From Segetibacter sp. 3557_3 (GTDB lineage: Bacteria > Bacteroidota > Bacteroidia > Chitinophagales > Chitinophagaceae), in assembly GCF_004354985.1 (NCBI RefSeq), contig NZ_SMSK01000012.1:124001-188000 (forward strand): a stretch of DNA of 64,000 nucleotides, given 5' to 3'. Made by a program: the position numbers and the translations under genes. Position 1 is the stretch's first letter. Each line of letters opens with the position of its first letter. This document shows positions 46,395-56,600 of this stretch, piece after piece. A model generated the notes under the pieces. The model was not told the DNA's origin and did not search any database. It saw only the letters and a program-made list of their open reading frames with translations.

Positions 46395-46961
46395 ATGAAA
46401 ACTTTAAAACTAAACAGATTGGCGCTCGCAATAATAGCAGCAATTTTAGTATCCATTTCAGTAACGGGTTGCGAAAAAGACGATGTTACGCCAAAACCTC
46501 CAGCTGGTGCGGTTCACATAGTAGATCAACGACTTGTTGGTAAATGGATGTGGACCAACAGTAGTGATGGCGCTTATTACGATAACAACGGTGTTTACCA
46601 GGGCTCGGCATATGGCCTGGCAAAACAATACAACATCGGTGCCGATGGTTATGGTTCCTGCTACAGTCACCTTTATTCAACTATTGGCGCGGGCACTTAT
46701 ATCGAAGTAAACATTTCTTCACAAGGTTTTTTTGAGTCGGACAACCAGGGTCACCTTGGCTACTTCCCAACCAGTGGTACATACAAATCTACCAGTGGTG
46801 AAAACAGGCCGTTAAGGGCTGATGAACTTTGGAACACACAAACAAACAGTGGCAAAAGTGATCTTGTACAAAAACTGGTGATTACCAAAGTTGGCGGACG
46901 CGATTGTTTCCAGGTTACGGCAACTAATGGTACTGTTGACACGTTTTTTAAAGTGCCTTAA
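46395..46961 (+). CDS. Hypothetical lipoprotein
   Basis: 188 residues from ATG 46395; this start gives a signal peptide directly ('LNRLALAIIAAILVS') with lipobox at C26 (SVTGCEKDD). An upstream ATG at 46332 would put 21 residues before it. The mature domain ('LVGKWMWTNSSDGAYYDNNGVYQGSA', 'SQGFFESDNQGHLGYFP', 'KVGGRDCFQVTATNGT') resembles small lipocalin-like surface lipoproteins. Function unknown. A good terminator follows about 50 nt after the stop. Confidence 0.7.
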   Translation: MKTLKLNRLALAIIAAILVSISVTGCEKDDVTPKPPAGAVHIVDQRLVGKWMWTNSSDGAYYDNNGVYQGSAYGLAKQYNIGADGYGSCYSHLYSTIGAGTYIEVNISSQGFFESDNQGHLGYFPTSGTYKSTSGENRPLRADELWNTQTNSGKSDLVQKLVITKVGGRDCFQVTATNGTVDTFFKVP

Positions 46962-47013
46962 TCATAATATCATCACAGTTGAATTGGTTCTGCGAAGCTG
47001 TTGATGCATACAT

Positions 47014-47052
47014 AAAAAAACTCCCTGCATATGATGTGTCAGGGAGTTTTTT
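47014..47052. terminator. Bidirectional terminator
   Basis: AAAAAACTCCCTG pairs with CAGGGAGTTTTTT around a 12-base loop. It ends the lipoprotein gene at 46395-46961 and could also end minus-strand transcripts from 47182-48495. Confidence 0.85.
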
Positions 47053-47181
47053 ATTTGTTGTTATTTTTGGATGTAGTGCGCATGATCCTGTCCTGAAAGC
47101 GGGCAGGTCGCAGACGGTCTTGAAAAATATAAACGCTCTTCATGTTGATTAACTCTTCTTCTGGCTATATCCCAGTTAAAG

Positions 47182-47588
47182 TCACGGCTTATGGTTTTCG
47201 AACCACTTAACCATTGACGGTAAATTCCTTTCAAATCCACCTGGGATATCAATATTCAACATTCCTGCACGGCCTGAGTGCGATTTGCAAAATTGTGGAT
47301 CGTAAACCTGGGAATACTAATGAATGTTCCTTTGGGCGCGTCGATCCAATCATCGGCAACCAGCATATAGATCGTGCCTGCAAGCACATAAAATACCTGG
47401 GCCTTATGTTTATGCGGTGCCGGGCCGCACGGAGTGGGGTTCAGGCAACATTCTGAAATGCTCCATTATTTGCTGTTTCGTTTTTTCTTCCGCTGTTTAA
47501 ATTCGGTCATTGTCCCGGGTTGGTATAGCCATCCTTCCCCTGATTGTAAAATGATCGTTTCAGTACGATCCCCGGTGTGCTGACTCAT
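47182..47588 (-). pseudogene. Frameshifted cupin gene
   Basis: A start at 47588 reads 'MSQHTGDRTETIILQSGEGW' and stops within about 40 codons. A shift restores the cupin core 'GPAPHKHKAQVFYVLAGTIY' and 'DWIDAPKGTFISIPRFTIHN', which runs into a stop near 47260. A second shift restores the end 'LNIDIPGGFERNLPSMVKWF', stopping at 47182-47184. The HxH pair and the 'PRFTIHN' histidine that would bind metal are still readable. The gene started 22 nt after the alpha/beta hydrolase stop, so it was probably part of that operon. At least two frameshifts are needed, which is more than one sequencing error. Confidence 0.85.
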
Positions 47589-47610
47589 TTGCTTTAAAAT
47601 TAAGTGGTGC

Positions 47611-48495
47611 TTACTTTGCCCGGTCGGCATTCAGGAATTCGTTGACCAGGGAAACCGTAGCAGTAATCAGGGCAGTATTCTGCGGTGTTGTTAATTCACC
47701 AATGTATTCACCATGTCCACCGGGGATTATTGCTAACCGTGAGTTTGGAACCAGGCGATGCATTTCAACAGCATGTTCAGGTGTTGCAATATCTCTGTCT
47801 CCTTGTATAAAGAATACCGGAGCCTTTATGGATTTCATCTGCTCCGCTGTAATATCAGGAAAGGATTGCATTCTTGCCACGTCCCGCTCATACATGCGAT
47901 ATAATGCGTTTGAGTCGGGGTTGATTTCCAGGAACGCGTCTTTGTAAACCTGCGGTATGGTTTCAAACGTGGGTTTTGCCATCATCTCCCAAAACCATCC
48001 AGGGGCACCAGTCTTGTTGTAAAACGTTGATGCTACAACTATTTTGTTCGTCATCTGAGGATGCCGGATAGCAAATTGTAGCGTGGTGCTTGCTCCATTG
48101 CTAAAGCCAAAAACGTCTGCTGTTTTGATGTTTAATTGGGTGAGGAGAGCCGCAATGTCGTCTGCATCCTGTTCAAAACTTAAAGGCCTGTCTATGTCCG
48201 CTGTTCGCCCGTGTGCCTGCATTTCTACTGCGATTACCTTGCGTGTTTTTGCAAACTCCGGTAACACCCTGCCGTATGTGGTTGCTATCGAAGATCCGCC
48301 ACCATGAATCAACACTAACGGAGCACCCGTGCCATGAACTTCATGATACATGTTGAGCCCATTGACCAATGCAAAGCCACTTGTTTTGTTTGTGTTACCG
48401 GTTGTTGGGGAGGCACCCATCTGGTTAGTGTTTGTTTGATTGCAAGCTGAAATTATTAAAGCTGCAATGGTTATCCAAATGCGCGTTTTATGCAT
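47611..48495 (-). CDS. Alpha/beta-hydrolase lipoprotein
   Basis: 294 residues with a lipobox ending at C18 (ALIISACNQ). The alpha/beta hydrolase fold is clear: oxyanion-loop 'VLIHGGGSSI', nucleophile S132 in 'GFSNGA', acid D235 in 'QGDRDIATPE' and base H261 in 'GGHGEY'. The catalytic triad looks complete. It probably hydrolyses an ester or similar bond outside the cytoplasmic membrane. Downstream is the cupin pseudogene; upstream is a HEAT-like gene 198 nt away. Substrate unknown. Confidence 0.88.
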   Translation of the reverse strand: MHKTRIWITIAALIISACNQTNTNQMGASPTTGNTNKTSGFALVNGLNMYHEVHGTGAPLVLIHGGGSSIATTYGRVLPEFAKTRKVIAVEMQAHGRTADIDRPLSFEQDADDIAALLTQLNIKTADVFGFSNGASTTLQFAIRHPQMTNKIVVASTFYNKTGAPGWFWEMMAKPTFETIPQVYKDAFLEINPDSNALYRMYERDVARMQSFPDITAEQMKSIKAPVFFIQGDRDIATPEHAVEMHRLVPNSRLAIIPGGHGEYIGELTTPQNTALITATVSLVNEFLNADRAK

Positions 48496-48692
48496 TTCAT
48501 TTTATTAAGGCGGTTGATGCATGCCATCGCCCTTGGCTATTTCAAGTATAAGGAATACCCGGAAACTCTGGCCTGGTTTGCGTAGGGAAGATTCGTGTTT
48601 TAAACGGTGCCATGTGCTATCCCAAACCTGGGTTCAATCGATTTATAGTTAGCAGCTGTTTGTAAATCAATTGAAGCTCTATATGCATATCG

Positions 48693-49199
48693 CTATAGTT
48701 TAAATTGCTTAAGCCTGGCCTTAATTGAGGGAACATCTTCCTGTTTAACTTGTGTAATGGTTATTACAAAATCCTGTTTTAACTCTTGCCGTTGCGACAA
48801 CAGGTTATAAAGTGCCTGCAATGAATTCACGCGTACTATTCTGCTTTCCTTTTTATTGGTCGCCCACCCTGTAAGCAATTGCCAGGCGTTACCAAGCTCC
48901 TCATCTGAAAGCTGCAGCCTGGCAACAAGTAATGCCAGGTGCCACTTCAATTCTTTGTCTTTAGCTGTGTGCAGCAGTTGCAGCAGGGCAGTTTTATGGG
49001 TCTGTAGATATTCCGGATGTTCTCGCGTAACCTTTTCAACGGCATCCGCTGCCCGCATTACTAACCTTCTGTCATGGGAGAAAACAAACCCGAACAAAGC
49101 GTCGAAGTGAGCTTGATTTTTTACCAGTGAGACAACAGTATCACTTGCCCCAATCGAACGCAGATCGCCGCCGCCCAATAGCTTTTCAAAGTCAATCAT
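48693..49199 (-). CDS. HEAT/ARM-like helical repeat protein
   Basis: 168 residues, all helical by pattern, with short repeating units such as 'LVMRAADAVEKVTREHPEYLQTHK' and 'SRIVRVNSLQALYNLLSQRQEL'. No signal peptide and no catalytic motif. It probably serves protein interaction in the cytosol. It precedes the alpha/beta hydrolase gene on the same strand with a 200-bp spacer. Confidence 0.7.
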   Translation of the reverse strand: MIDFEKLLGGGDLRSIGASDTVVSLVKNQAHFDALFGFVFSHDRRLVMRAADAVEKVTREHPEYLQTHKTALLQLLHTAKDKELKWHLALLVARLQLSDEELGNAWQLLTGWATNKKESRIVRVNSLQALYNLLSQRQELKQDFVITITQVKQEDVPSIKARLKQFKL

Positions 49200-49379
49200 T
49201 GTTTAATTCTTTTCATGATCCGTTAACCCAATTACAACTGTCCACAGTTAATTTGTCGTGAAGCGCACCAGCGATGCAATCCCTTTTTATTGATGAAGTA
49301 TGGATGATGAATGCATTTGGAATTAGTCATGAGTCATGCGTTTGCTCGCCGACGCAATTCCTTTTCCCGGTCGTCAGTG
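49200..49379. other. Spacer before the tandem repeat array
   Basis: Short non-coding stretch; nothing recognised. Confidence 0.3.
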
Positions 49380-50165
49380 CGAGCGCGCGTAGGGTTCGTC
49401 ATTGCGAGCGCAGTTCCCGATCGTCATTGCGAGCGCGCGTAGGGTTCGTCATTGCGAGCGCAGCGAAGCAATCCCATGTTTTAGCATCCATAACATTTGC
49501 TTAGCACTACACCACCATTGCAAGCCCAAAATACGGTTCATCATCGCAAGCGCATAATACAGATCGTCATTGCGAGCGCAGCGAAGCAATCCCATGTTTT
49601 GGCATCGACAACATCTGCTTACCACTACACCATCATTGCATGTGCAAAATACCGATCGTCATTGCAGGCGCATAATACGAGTCGTCATTGCGAGCGCAGC
49701 GAAGCAATCCCATGTTTTAGCATCCATAATATTAGCTTAGCACTGCACCACCATTGTTAGCGCATGATACGGATCGTCATTGCAGGCGCAGGTCCCGATC
49801 GTCATTGCGAGCGCAGCGAAGCAATCCCATATTTTGGCATCGACAACATTTGCTTAGCACTACACCATTATTGCAAGCGCATAATACAGATCGTCATTGC
49901 GAGCGCAGCGAAGCAATCCCATGTTTTAGCATCCATAACATCTGCTTAGCACTACACCACCATTGCAAGCGCAAAATACGGTTCGTCATTGCAAGCGCAG
50001 TCACGATCGTCATTGCGAGCGCAGCGAAGCAATCCCATGTTTTGGCATCGACAACATCTGCTTAGCACTACACCACCATTGCAAGCGCTTAATACGGTTC
50101 ATCATTGCAAGCACAGTCCCAATTGTCATTGCGAGCGCAGCGCAGCAATCCCATGTTATGGCATC
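49380..50165. repeat. Tandem array of about 117-bp units with a GTCATTGCGAGCGCAGCGAA core
   Basis: Full cores start at 49448, 49566, 49684, 49801, 49893, 50009 and 50125. Spacing is 116-118 bp except one of 92. Each core runs on as GCAATCCCATGTTTT, then GCATC, a short AT-rich part, TGCTTAGCACTACACCA and a partial core ending in a degenerate half repeat. Two half cores at about 49396 and 49423 precede the array. The last copy has one changed base (CGCAGCAATC). Related cores are known as dispersed repeats in other bacteria. The array is open in several frames by chance, without recognisable protein features. Confidence 0.9.
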
Positions 50166-50266
50166 GGTAGCATTGGCAAAGATGGTGTATGCTTTATTAC
50201 GGGTTGAATTAACCCAACCTCGTACATTAAGAATTGGTTTAAAACAATCGGTTAAGACCGATAGCT

Positions 50267-50875
50267 TTAAACCATAAGTGAGCCCGTCTTTACTTCTCCC
50301 GCCCTGTTGTATTGAGCGATGATAACTCCCTTAGGTGTAACAATACTTTGCACTAAATTGAAAGCAGCCGGGATTGTTCCGTTATCTAAAAGCTTTTTTC
50401 CTTTTCCAAGGATTAACGGGTGAATCTTAAGCCGCAGTTCATCAACAAGATCGTGCTTTAGCAACAGCTGTACAAGCTCGCTGCTGCCCCAAACCTGGAT
50501 TTCGTTGCTCGGTGAATTCTTGATCCGTTTGATCTCTTCAGGTGTATTTACGACTATCGAGTTCTTCCAGCCGCTAACGACAGGATCTGATTGCTTTAAG
50601 CTATTTGAAAAAACATATTTCGTTCCATTGTTTATACCTGGCCAAAATTCGCCGTGTTCCGGCCAATAAGCTGCCCAGATCTCATATGTTTTTCTGCCGA
50701 GCAGGTAATCTGCGGGTTTCAGTTCTTCCTGCACCACCTCATTGTAAACATCATCAGAATACGGCGCTACCCAACCTCCGTATTCAAAGTCGCCCGAAGT
50801 GTCCTCCTCAGGTCCACCTGGTGCCTGCATTACCCCATCTAATGTGATCATGGAAAAGACTACTAATTTTCTCAT
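50267..50875 (-). CDS. RibD/dihydrofolate-reductase-like protein
   Basis: 202 residues of the RibD C-terminal (dihydrofolate reductase-like) superfamily. 'KLVVFSMITLDGVMQAPGGPEED' is the cofactor and start motif, 'LLGRKTYEIWAAYWPEH' and 'NEIQVWGSSELVQLLLKHDLVDELRLKIHPLILGKGK' the diagnostic core. Cytosolic NADPH-dependent reductase of unknown substrate. Intact, in contrast to the related pseudogene at 45745-46172. The gene ends about 100 nt from the tandem array. Confidence 0.88.
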   Translation of the reverse strand: MRKLVVFSMITLDGVMQAPGGPEEDTSGDFEYGGWVAPYSDDVYNEVVQEELKPADYLLGRKTYEIWAAYWPEHGEFWPGINNGTKYVFSNSLKQSDPVVSGWKNSIVVNTPEEIKRIKNSPSNEIQVWGSSELVQLLLKHDLVDELRLKIHPLILGKGKKLLDNGTIPAAFNLVQSIVTPKGVIIAQYNRAGEVKTGSLMV

Positions 50876-51099
50876 TTGCCTGGTGTTTATATGGCTACAA
50901 ATCTCGGCAACAAACCGGAGGTGATTTAGGGTGAATGCGCCAATTAAAAGGGTAAATGCGACAATCGTATGCGAAGAGTGCCGACAGGTAGATTATCAAT
51001 TCCGAACCGAATGAATTTCGGTACTCGGCATGTTCCCGGGTGGTCAGGGGGAGACCAGCCCGTTAGCTGAAATTTGTTGCGGTACTATGAATGGTGGAC

Positions 51100-51402
51100 C
51101 TACCCTTCACCAAAGTAGCTGCAAATTAAAAGTACGAGTACAAGATTGATAATTGATTGACAGCTCAGCCAGATTAGCGTTGACTTTGATCGAAGCAAAC
51201 TGTGTTTAAACATCTTAATTGCAGTTCTTACTAAAATCACCAGGTTTACCAGCACGATAATGAGTGGGATCCAGTACAGATCGTGGTTATCCGAAGTTCG
51301 TTTGACGATAGAAAACACAACATAGGTTGATATTGCAAGTATAGTGACCGTACTCCGGGTTTTCTGAAAGTTCTTCAACTGTGTATCTGTAATCTCTTCC
51401 AT
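51100..51402 (-). CDS. Small three-helix membrane protein
   Basis: 100 residues with membrane segments at about 18-33 ('VTILAISTYVVFSIV'), 42-63 ('LYWIPLIIVLVNLVILVRTAI') and 76-97 ('LIWLSCQSIINLVLVLLICSYF'). No family recognised. Isolated, on the minus strand, flanked by spacers. The strong hydrophobic pattern supports a real gene. Confidence 0.55.
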   Translation of the reverse strand: MEEITDTQLKNFQKTRSTVTILAISTYVVFSIVKRTSDNHDLYWIPLIIVLVNLVILVRTAIKMFKHSLLRSKSTLIWLSCQSIINLVLVLLICSYFGEG

Positions 51403-51725
51403 ATAAGTATATAGCTTGAGGGACCAACCTGGTTAAATAGGAGGACATAATATTAGCAATTTTTACCGCGCAACTCTTAAAAAAAGTATTGCGTTCTGTT
51501 GCAAGGCTGTTGCTTGTTTGTGCTGAAAATAGCAGGGTAGGCCCGGTTGAACTCAAGCGTTCCTGTCTGACTTCCATTACAGGCTTGTGGCCAGGTTTAA
51601 CCCTTCTGGGGTGGAGGAAGCCGGTTCGTGATATTGTTGCAGCTAATCATACTCCGTGATCTGGCACTTGTTTTTTAGCAGTCATCGTATCCTCATTAAT
51701 AGTACCAATACAAAAAGCAACCACC
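51403..51725. other. Intergenic region, nothing recognised
   Basis: About 320 bp between divergent genes. No hairpin or repeat noted. Confidence 0.3.
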
Positions 51726-52679
51726 ATGATCGGGTACCAGGCCTCGCACGAACAGTTTCCACCCAGTGAATTATTGAGCCTTGCTTCAGCAGCAGAAAAG
51801 GCCGGTTTCACCTCGATTCATTGCTCAGACCATTTTCACCCCTGGGGTAAAAGTCAGGGGCAAAGTGGCTTTGCATTTAGCTGGCTTGGCGCCTCGATGC
51901 AGGCTACCCGTTTACCACATGGCTCCGTGTGCGCACCCGGACAGCGCTACCACCCCGCAATTGTTGCGCAGGCGGCGGCTACCCTGGCAGAAATGTTTCC
52001 CGAGAGATTTTGGATCTCGTTAGGAAGTGGGGAAGCCCTCAACGAAAGGATAACGGGAGAAAAATACCCAATGAAAGCGGAAAGAAATGAACGCCTGTTA
52101 GAATGTTACCAGGTTATTCAGCGATTATTCAAGGGCGAAACAGTAACCCACCATGGCCGGATAACCGTTGAAAATGCAAAGCTGTATACACTGCCTGCTA
52201 AACTTCCGCCGGTGTATGGTGCCGCCGTGACCAAAGAAACAGCTGCATGGCTTGGCTCCTGGGCTGAAGGTATGATTACGGTTAGTCAACCACACGAACA
52301 ATTAAAGGAGGTGGTAAATGCATTTAAAAACAATGGGGGAGAAGGAAAGCCGATTCTTTTAAAAGTGCAGGTATCGTATGACCAAACCTTTGATCAGGCC
52401 GTTGCAGGTGCTATGGACCAGTGGCGTACAAACGTGTTCAATAGCACCGTATTGGGGGATATGTGGATGGTGGAACAATTTGATGCTATGGCGGAATTCG
52501 TTCAGCCGCAGGAGTTGATGAAAATGGTTCGTATCTCAAACAGTTTGCAGCAACATATCGATTGGATAAAGCAGGATATGGAGCTTGGATTTGACCGGAT
52601 TATATTACACAATGTAAACCGGGAACAGCGGTTGTTTATCGACACCTTTGGCGAAAAGGTTATTCCTAAGTTGCACTGA
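51726..52679 (+). CDS. LLM-class flavin-dependent oxidoreductase (non-F420 type)
   Basis: 317 residues of the luciferase-like monooxygenase fold. 'SIHCSDHFHPWGKSQGQSGFAFSWLGA', 'GSVCAPGQRYHPAIVAQAAATLAEMFPERFWISLGSGEALNE' and 'KLPPVYGAAVTKETAAWLGSWAEGMITV' match the non-F420 flavinoid oxidoreductase subgroup (TIGR03885-like). It probably uses FMN, not F420. No signal peptide. Substrate unknown. It stands alone on the plus strand. Confidence 0.88.
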   Translation: MIGYQASHEQFPPSELLSLASAAEKAGFTSIHCSDHFHPWGKSQGQSGFAFSWLGASMQATRLPHGSVCAPGQRYHPAIVAQAAATLAEMFPERFWISLGSGEALNERITGEKYPMKAERNERLLECYQVIQRLFKGETVTHHGRITVENAKLYTLPAKLPPVYGAAVTKETAAWLGSWAEGMITVSQPHEQLKEVVNAFKNNGGEGKPILLKVQVSYDQTFDQAVAGAMDQWRTNVFNSTVLGDMWMVEQFDAMAEFVQPQELMKMVRISNSLQQHIDWIKQDMELGFDRIILHNVNREQRLFIDTFGEKVIPKLH

Positions 52680-52793
52680 AGAAATGTTTCCCGGGTCCTC
52701 AATCGTTAAATGGCGCTGTTCAGCTTTGCAGCGGCGCAAGCAGGATTGTTCCCCGGGATTTAGTTCGCTTTGGAATTCCCCTCAGTCCGGCCT

Positions 52794-53024
52794 TCAATGG
52801 TTTTCACGTATTACATTATTCGCTACATGTTCTTTTCTCACTCCGTATGAAGTATTTAAAAGGTATATGCCAGCAGCACCTTGCCACACCAATTTGGTGA
52901 GGGCTATGTTAGTCGTGCCGCGCGGCTGTCTCGTGGGTTGTTGCATGTGTAAACCATCTGCGCCGCTTATCATGCTCCTGGCTATCTGCAAGTCTCCAAA
53001 TGAAGTCTCATAATGGGAATACGA
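52794..53024 (-). pseudogene. Possible gene fragment, unknown family
   Basis: Minus-strand frame reads 'HYETSFGDLQIARSMISGAD', 'RGTTNIALTKLVWQGAAGIY' and 'SYGVRKEHVANNVIREN' with an in-frame stop immediately upstream (53025-53027) and no good start codon. The composition looks protein-like, not random, but I do not recognise the family. It could be a decayed gene's 3' end or chance. Confidence 0.25.
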
Positions 53025-53266
53025 TCAAATAGAATTTAATCCGTTGCTATTGAATGTTTCTTTAAATTGATAAAGATTCCTTTGTTTTGGACAATGGAAA
53101 TTCATTGCCGTTTGTAAATCCTCCCCAGTGTTAACCGCAATGACAGAAAGGTACCCCTGGCCCTCATGGTTGTAGTAACGGAAGTTCTATGACTGCACAT
53201 CGTCTGCTGTTGTAAAGACTGGCTTCAATGCTAGCAGCAATCGCGTGAGGGATTGAAGTGGAAAGC

Positions 53267-53291
53267 CCGGATGGCGCCAGAGCGCCACCGG
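53267..53291. repeat. GC-rich hairpin in a repeat-like segment
   Basis: GGCGC (53273-53277) pairs with GCGCC (53282-53286) around loop CAGA, extended by CCGG on both sides. Flanking direct repeats AAGCCCGG near 53263 and 53304 suggest a small mobile or REP-like element. Confidence 0.4.
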
Positions 53292-53614
53292 ACTTGGAAC
53301 GAAAAGCCCGGCCCCACAACCTGAGTTGGGGGACACGCCCAAAATCATCCAATCTTCTTGAAAGCTATTGCGCTTTTACCTATCGAAAATAAATTTTTTT
53401 AAAAACAAATGCCCGTCATGTACCCCTGTTCATCTGATTGAAAAGCTCAATCGTACCCGGTTTCTACAAAGTGCTAAGTACAAACTCGAGCAGCAAGATA
53501 CATGGTATTATGAGGTGGTAGTGTGCATTCGGCTTCAATGCTTAGTTGTACATGAATAGTCATAAGCATACTTCGTTTCGTTAAAAAAATATAATACGGT
53601 CAAACTGTTACTCC

Positions 53615-56600
53615 ATGTTGCTAATCAAATTTCGCAAAAGGCTTCAGAACGTCATCTTTCCTGTAAGAAGCGGGCATATCGTCAAATGTTTTCTTTTGCT
53701 TGCATCTGCCTTCGCCGGTCTAAGGAGCAATGCGCAAACGTTTGATGTGGTCAAATACATCAATTCATCTAACCTGGGTTCAAATCCGATCTCGTTAACC
53801 TTATGTAATGGTGCTGTATATTTTTCAGCGGAAAATCCGCAGACCGGGAGGGAGTTATGGAAAACGGATGGTACCGCAGCCGGAACGGTACTGGTTAAAG
53901 ACATCAATGAGGGTACAAATAGCGGGTTCCCTGAAAACCTGACCAACGTTAATGGTGTATTGTTTTTTGTCGCCAGTGACGGCACTCATGGTAGCGAGCT
54001 TTGGAAAAGCGATGGAACAGCATCGGGTACGGTGATGGTAAAAGACATTTATACCGGTATCTATAACGATGCTTATGTTCAAAAGTTAACGAACATAAAC
54101 GGTACGCTTTACTTTGCTGCAAGTACTAGTTCAACCGGGCAGGAACTTTGGAAAAGTGATGGAACCGCCGGCGGCACCACAATGGTAAAAGATATCAACC
54201 CAGGGCAAGCTGGCTCATCAATAAACAACATCACCAATGTTAATGGCACACTGTTTTTCAGCGCAACTGATGGTGTTAACGGCCATGAACTTTGGAGGAG
54301 CAATGGAACTACGGGCCAGACCTACATGGTGAAAGATATCCTTCCCGGGATGAACCCTTTTACGCCTTGGGTGCCCAATTCATCCGATCCGACAGACTTG
54401 GTAAACGCCAATGGAACACTGTTTTTCCGTACGGGTTATCAATTATGGAGAAGCGACGGAACCAATGCGGGAACTACCTTGGTAAAAGCCTTTACAGAAT
54501 CGCTTTTCTATCTCACTAATGTTGATGGTACCCTTTTCTTCAGAGCTGCGGCTGGCAGCGACGGATCTGAACTGTGGAAAAGCGATGGCACAACAGCAGG
54601 GACGGTTATGGTAAAAGATATATACCTGGGAGGGGGCAACTCCTATCCTCGGAACCTGGTGAATGTAAACGGAACCTTGTTTTTTAGTGCGAGCAGTTCC
54701 TCCTATGGTGAGGAACTCTGGAAAAGCGATGGAACCAGCGCTGGTACAGTACAGGTTAAAGATATAAACACCGGTTCACGAAGCACTTTTTACGAGTACC
54801 TGACAAACATCGCCGGGGTGCTGTACTTTAGTGCCGCTGACGACAATGGCAGCGAGCTTTGGATCAGCGACGGAACAGATGCCGGCACCATGATGGTACA
54901 AAACATAAATCCAAGAGGACCTTCCACTCCGCGGTTTATGACGAACATCAATGGCCAGGTAATTTTTAGTGCTGCTGATGGAACCAGTGGAATAGAGTTG
55001 TGGGTTACCAACGGAAGTGCTGCAGGAACGTTCATCGCAAAGAATATTAATACTGCCGCTCTTGGCTCCGGACCAGATAATCTGGTCGTTGTTAATGGTA
55101 CCCTGTATTTTTCGGCAACAGACACAAGTGGGGCTGAATTGTGGCGGAGCGATGGTACAGCAACAGGGACGATGCTTGTCAAGGACATTAATCCGGGAAT
55201 AGGAAATTCCACCATCCGGCAAATGACTGCGGTTAATGGAACCCTGTTTTTTACAACTGACGACGGCGTTAATGGTTTTGAACTGTGGAAATCTGATGGG
55301 ACAGCTGACGGCACAAGCCTGGTCAGGAACATCAACACAGCGGGTTCTTCTTACCCGGAAAACTTGATCAACGTAAATGGTGTATTGTATTTCTCCGCTA
55401 ATGACGGCATAAACGGTACGGAGCTTTGGAGGAGTGATGGCACTGTTGCCGGAACGACAATGGTTACAAACATCAACCCCGGAAGCAGTCCTTCAGACCC
55501 GTCAAAGTTCTTCAATCTTAGCGGGACATTATATTTCCGGGCAAATGATGGTGTTCATGGGTTTGAATTATGGAAAACTGATGGCAGCCCGGACGGAACA
55601 CTGCTGGTGAAGGACATTGAAACCGGGCCGGTTGGCTCAGCCCCTGGAAACTTCGTTGAAATGAATGGTGTCCTGTACTTGTCTGCATCAACTGCTGCAC
55701 AAAGGAAATTATGGAAGAGCGATGGTACGGATAATGGAACAACCCTGGTAAGTGGTGTTGTCTTGCCGTTTGATTATCAAACTTACCTTATCGTCGTCAA
55801 CAGCACATTGTATTTCGTTGGCATCAGTCCGGATCACGGAAATGAGCTTTGGAAGAGCAATGGAACGGATGCCGGAACGGTGTTGGTTAAAGATATTCTT
55901 GCCGGACAGGGAGCTTCCTCGCCCCAGGAAATTACCAACGTAAATGGTACGCTATTTTTTAGCGCCGTCAACATTGCCAGCGGGCGGGAGCTTTGGAAAA
56001 GCGACGGAACGGATGCCGGAACCGTACTGGTGAAAGACATTCGTCCGGGGAGCAATGATGCAATGCCCGGTTTTTTCAAGAATGTCAACGGTACCTTGTA
56101 CTTCTCGGCTTATGATAATTTTCATGGCAACGAGTTATGGAAGAGCGATGGAACGGCTGCCGGCACGGTGTTGGTCCGCGATTTTGCACCAGGCGAGGTC
56201 CATGGCTATCCAAGACAATTCACCGTGCTGGGGAGTAAATTATTGTTAGTGGCCAGTGAAGTGGCCCTGAATTCCCAATTGTACGTGGGTTCCATTAGCA
56301 CCGAAATAGTGTTTAGCGGCAAAGTATACCTGCAAGGCGCATTTAATCAAAATACGGGTCTAATGAGTAATGGCCTGAATACCGCTGGTATCCTAAAGGC
56401 CAATGCTTCCAGTCAGCCTTATAACAATGCGGCATTTGGATACGCGGGAACAGAAAACGTAGGTACGACTTTTTTTGAAACCCATCCCGACATTGTAGAC
56501 TGGGTACTGCTTGAACTCAGGAGCAGTACGTCACCTCAAACCATAGTGGCACGCCGTGCCGCCTTTATAAAACGCGATGGTACCATTGTCGATATCGATG

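Larger units (their letters stand above)
52680..53614. other. Long spacer with a possible gene fragment and a structured hairpin
   Basis: About 935 bp with no complete gene. It holds a protein-like minus-strand fragment (52794-53024) and a hairpin region with repeats (about 53240-53345), both listed separately. Confidence 0.45.

Noticed and set aside
47214-47456. Plus-strand 80-codon frame after the terminator at 47014
   Set aside because: Antisense to the cupin pseudogene, which explains the sequence.
49754-50065. Long open frames inside the tandem array (periodic 'ERSEAIPCF' peptides)
   Set aside because: The frames stay open because the repeat unit lacks stops in these phases; the peptides only mirror the DNA repeat.
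49380-50165. CRISPR-like array
   Set aside because: Units are about 117 bp and the intervening parts are themselves similar, so there are no unique spacers; no cas genes are present.
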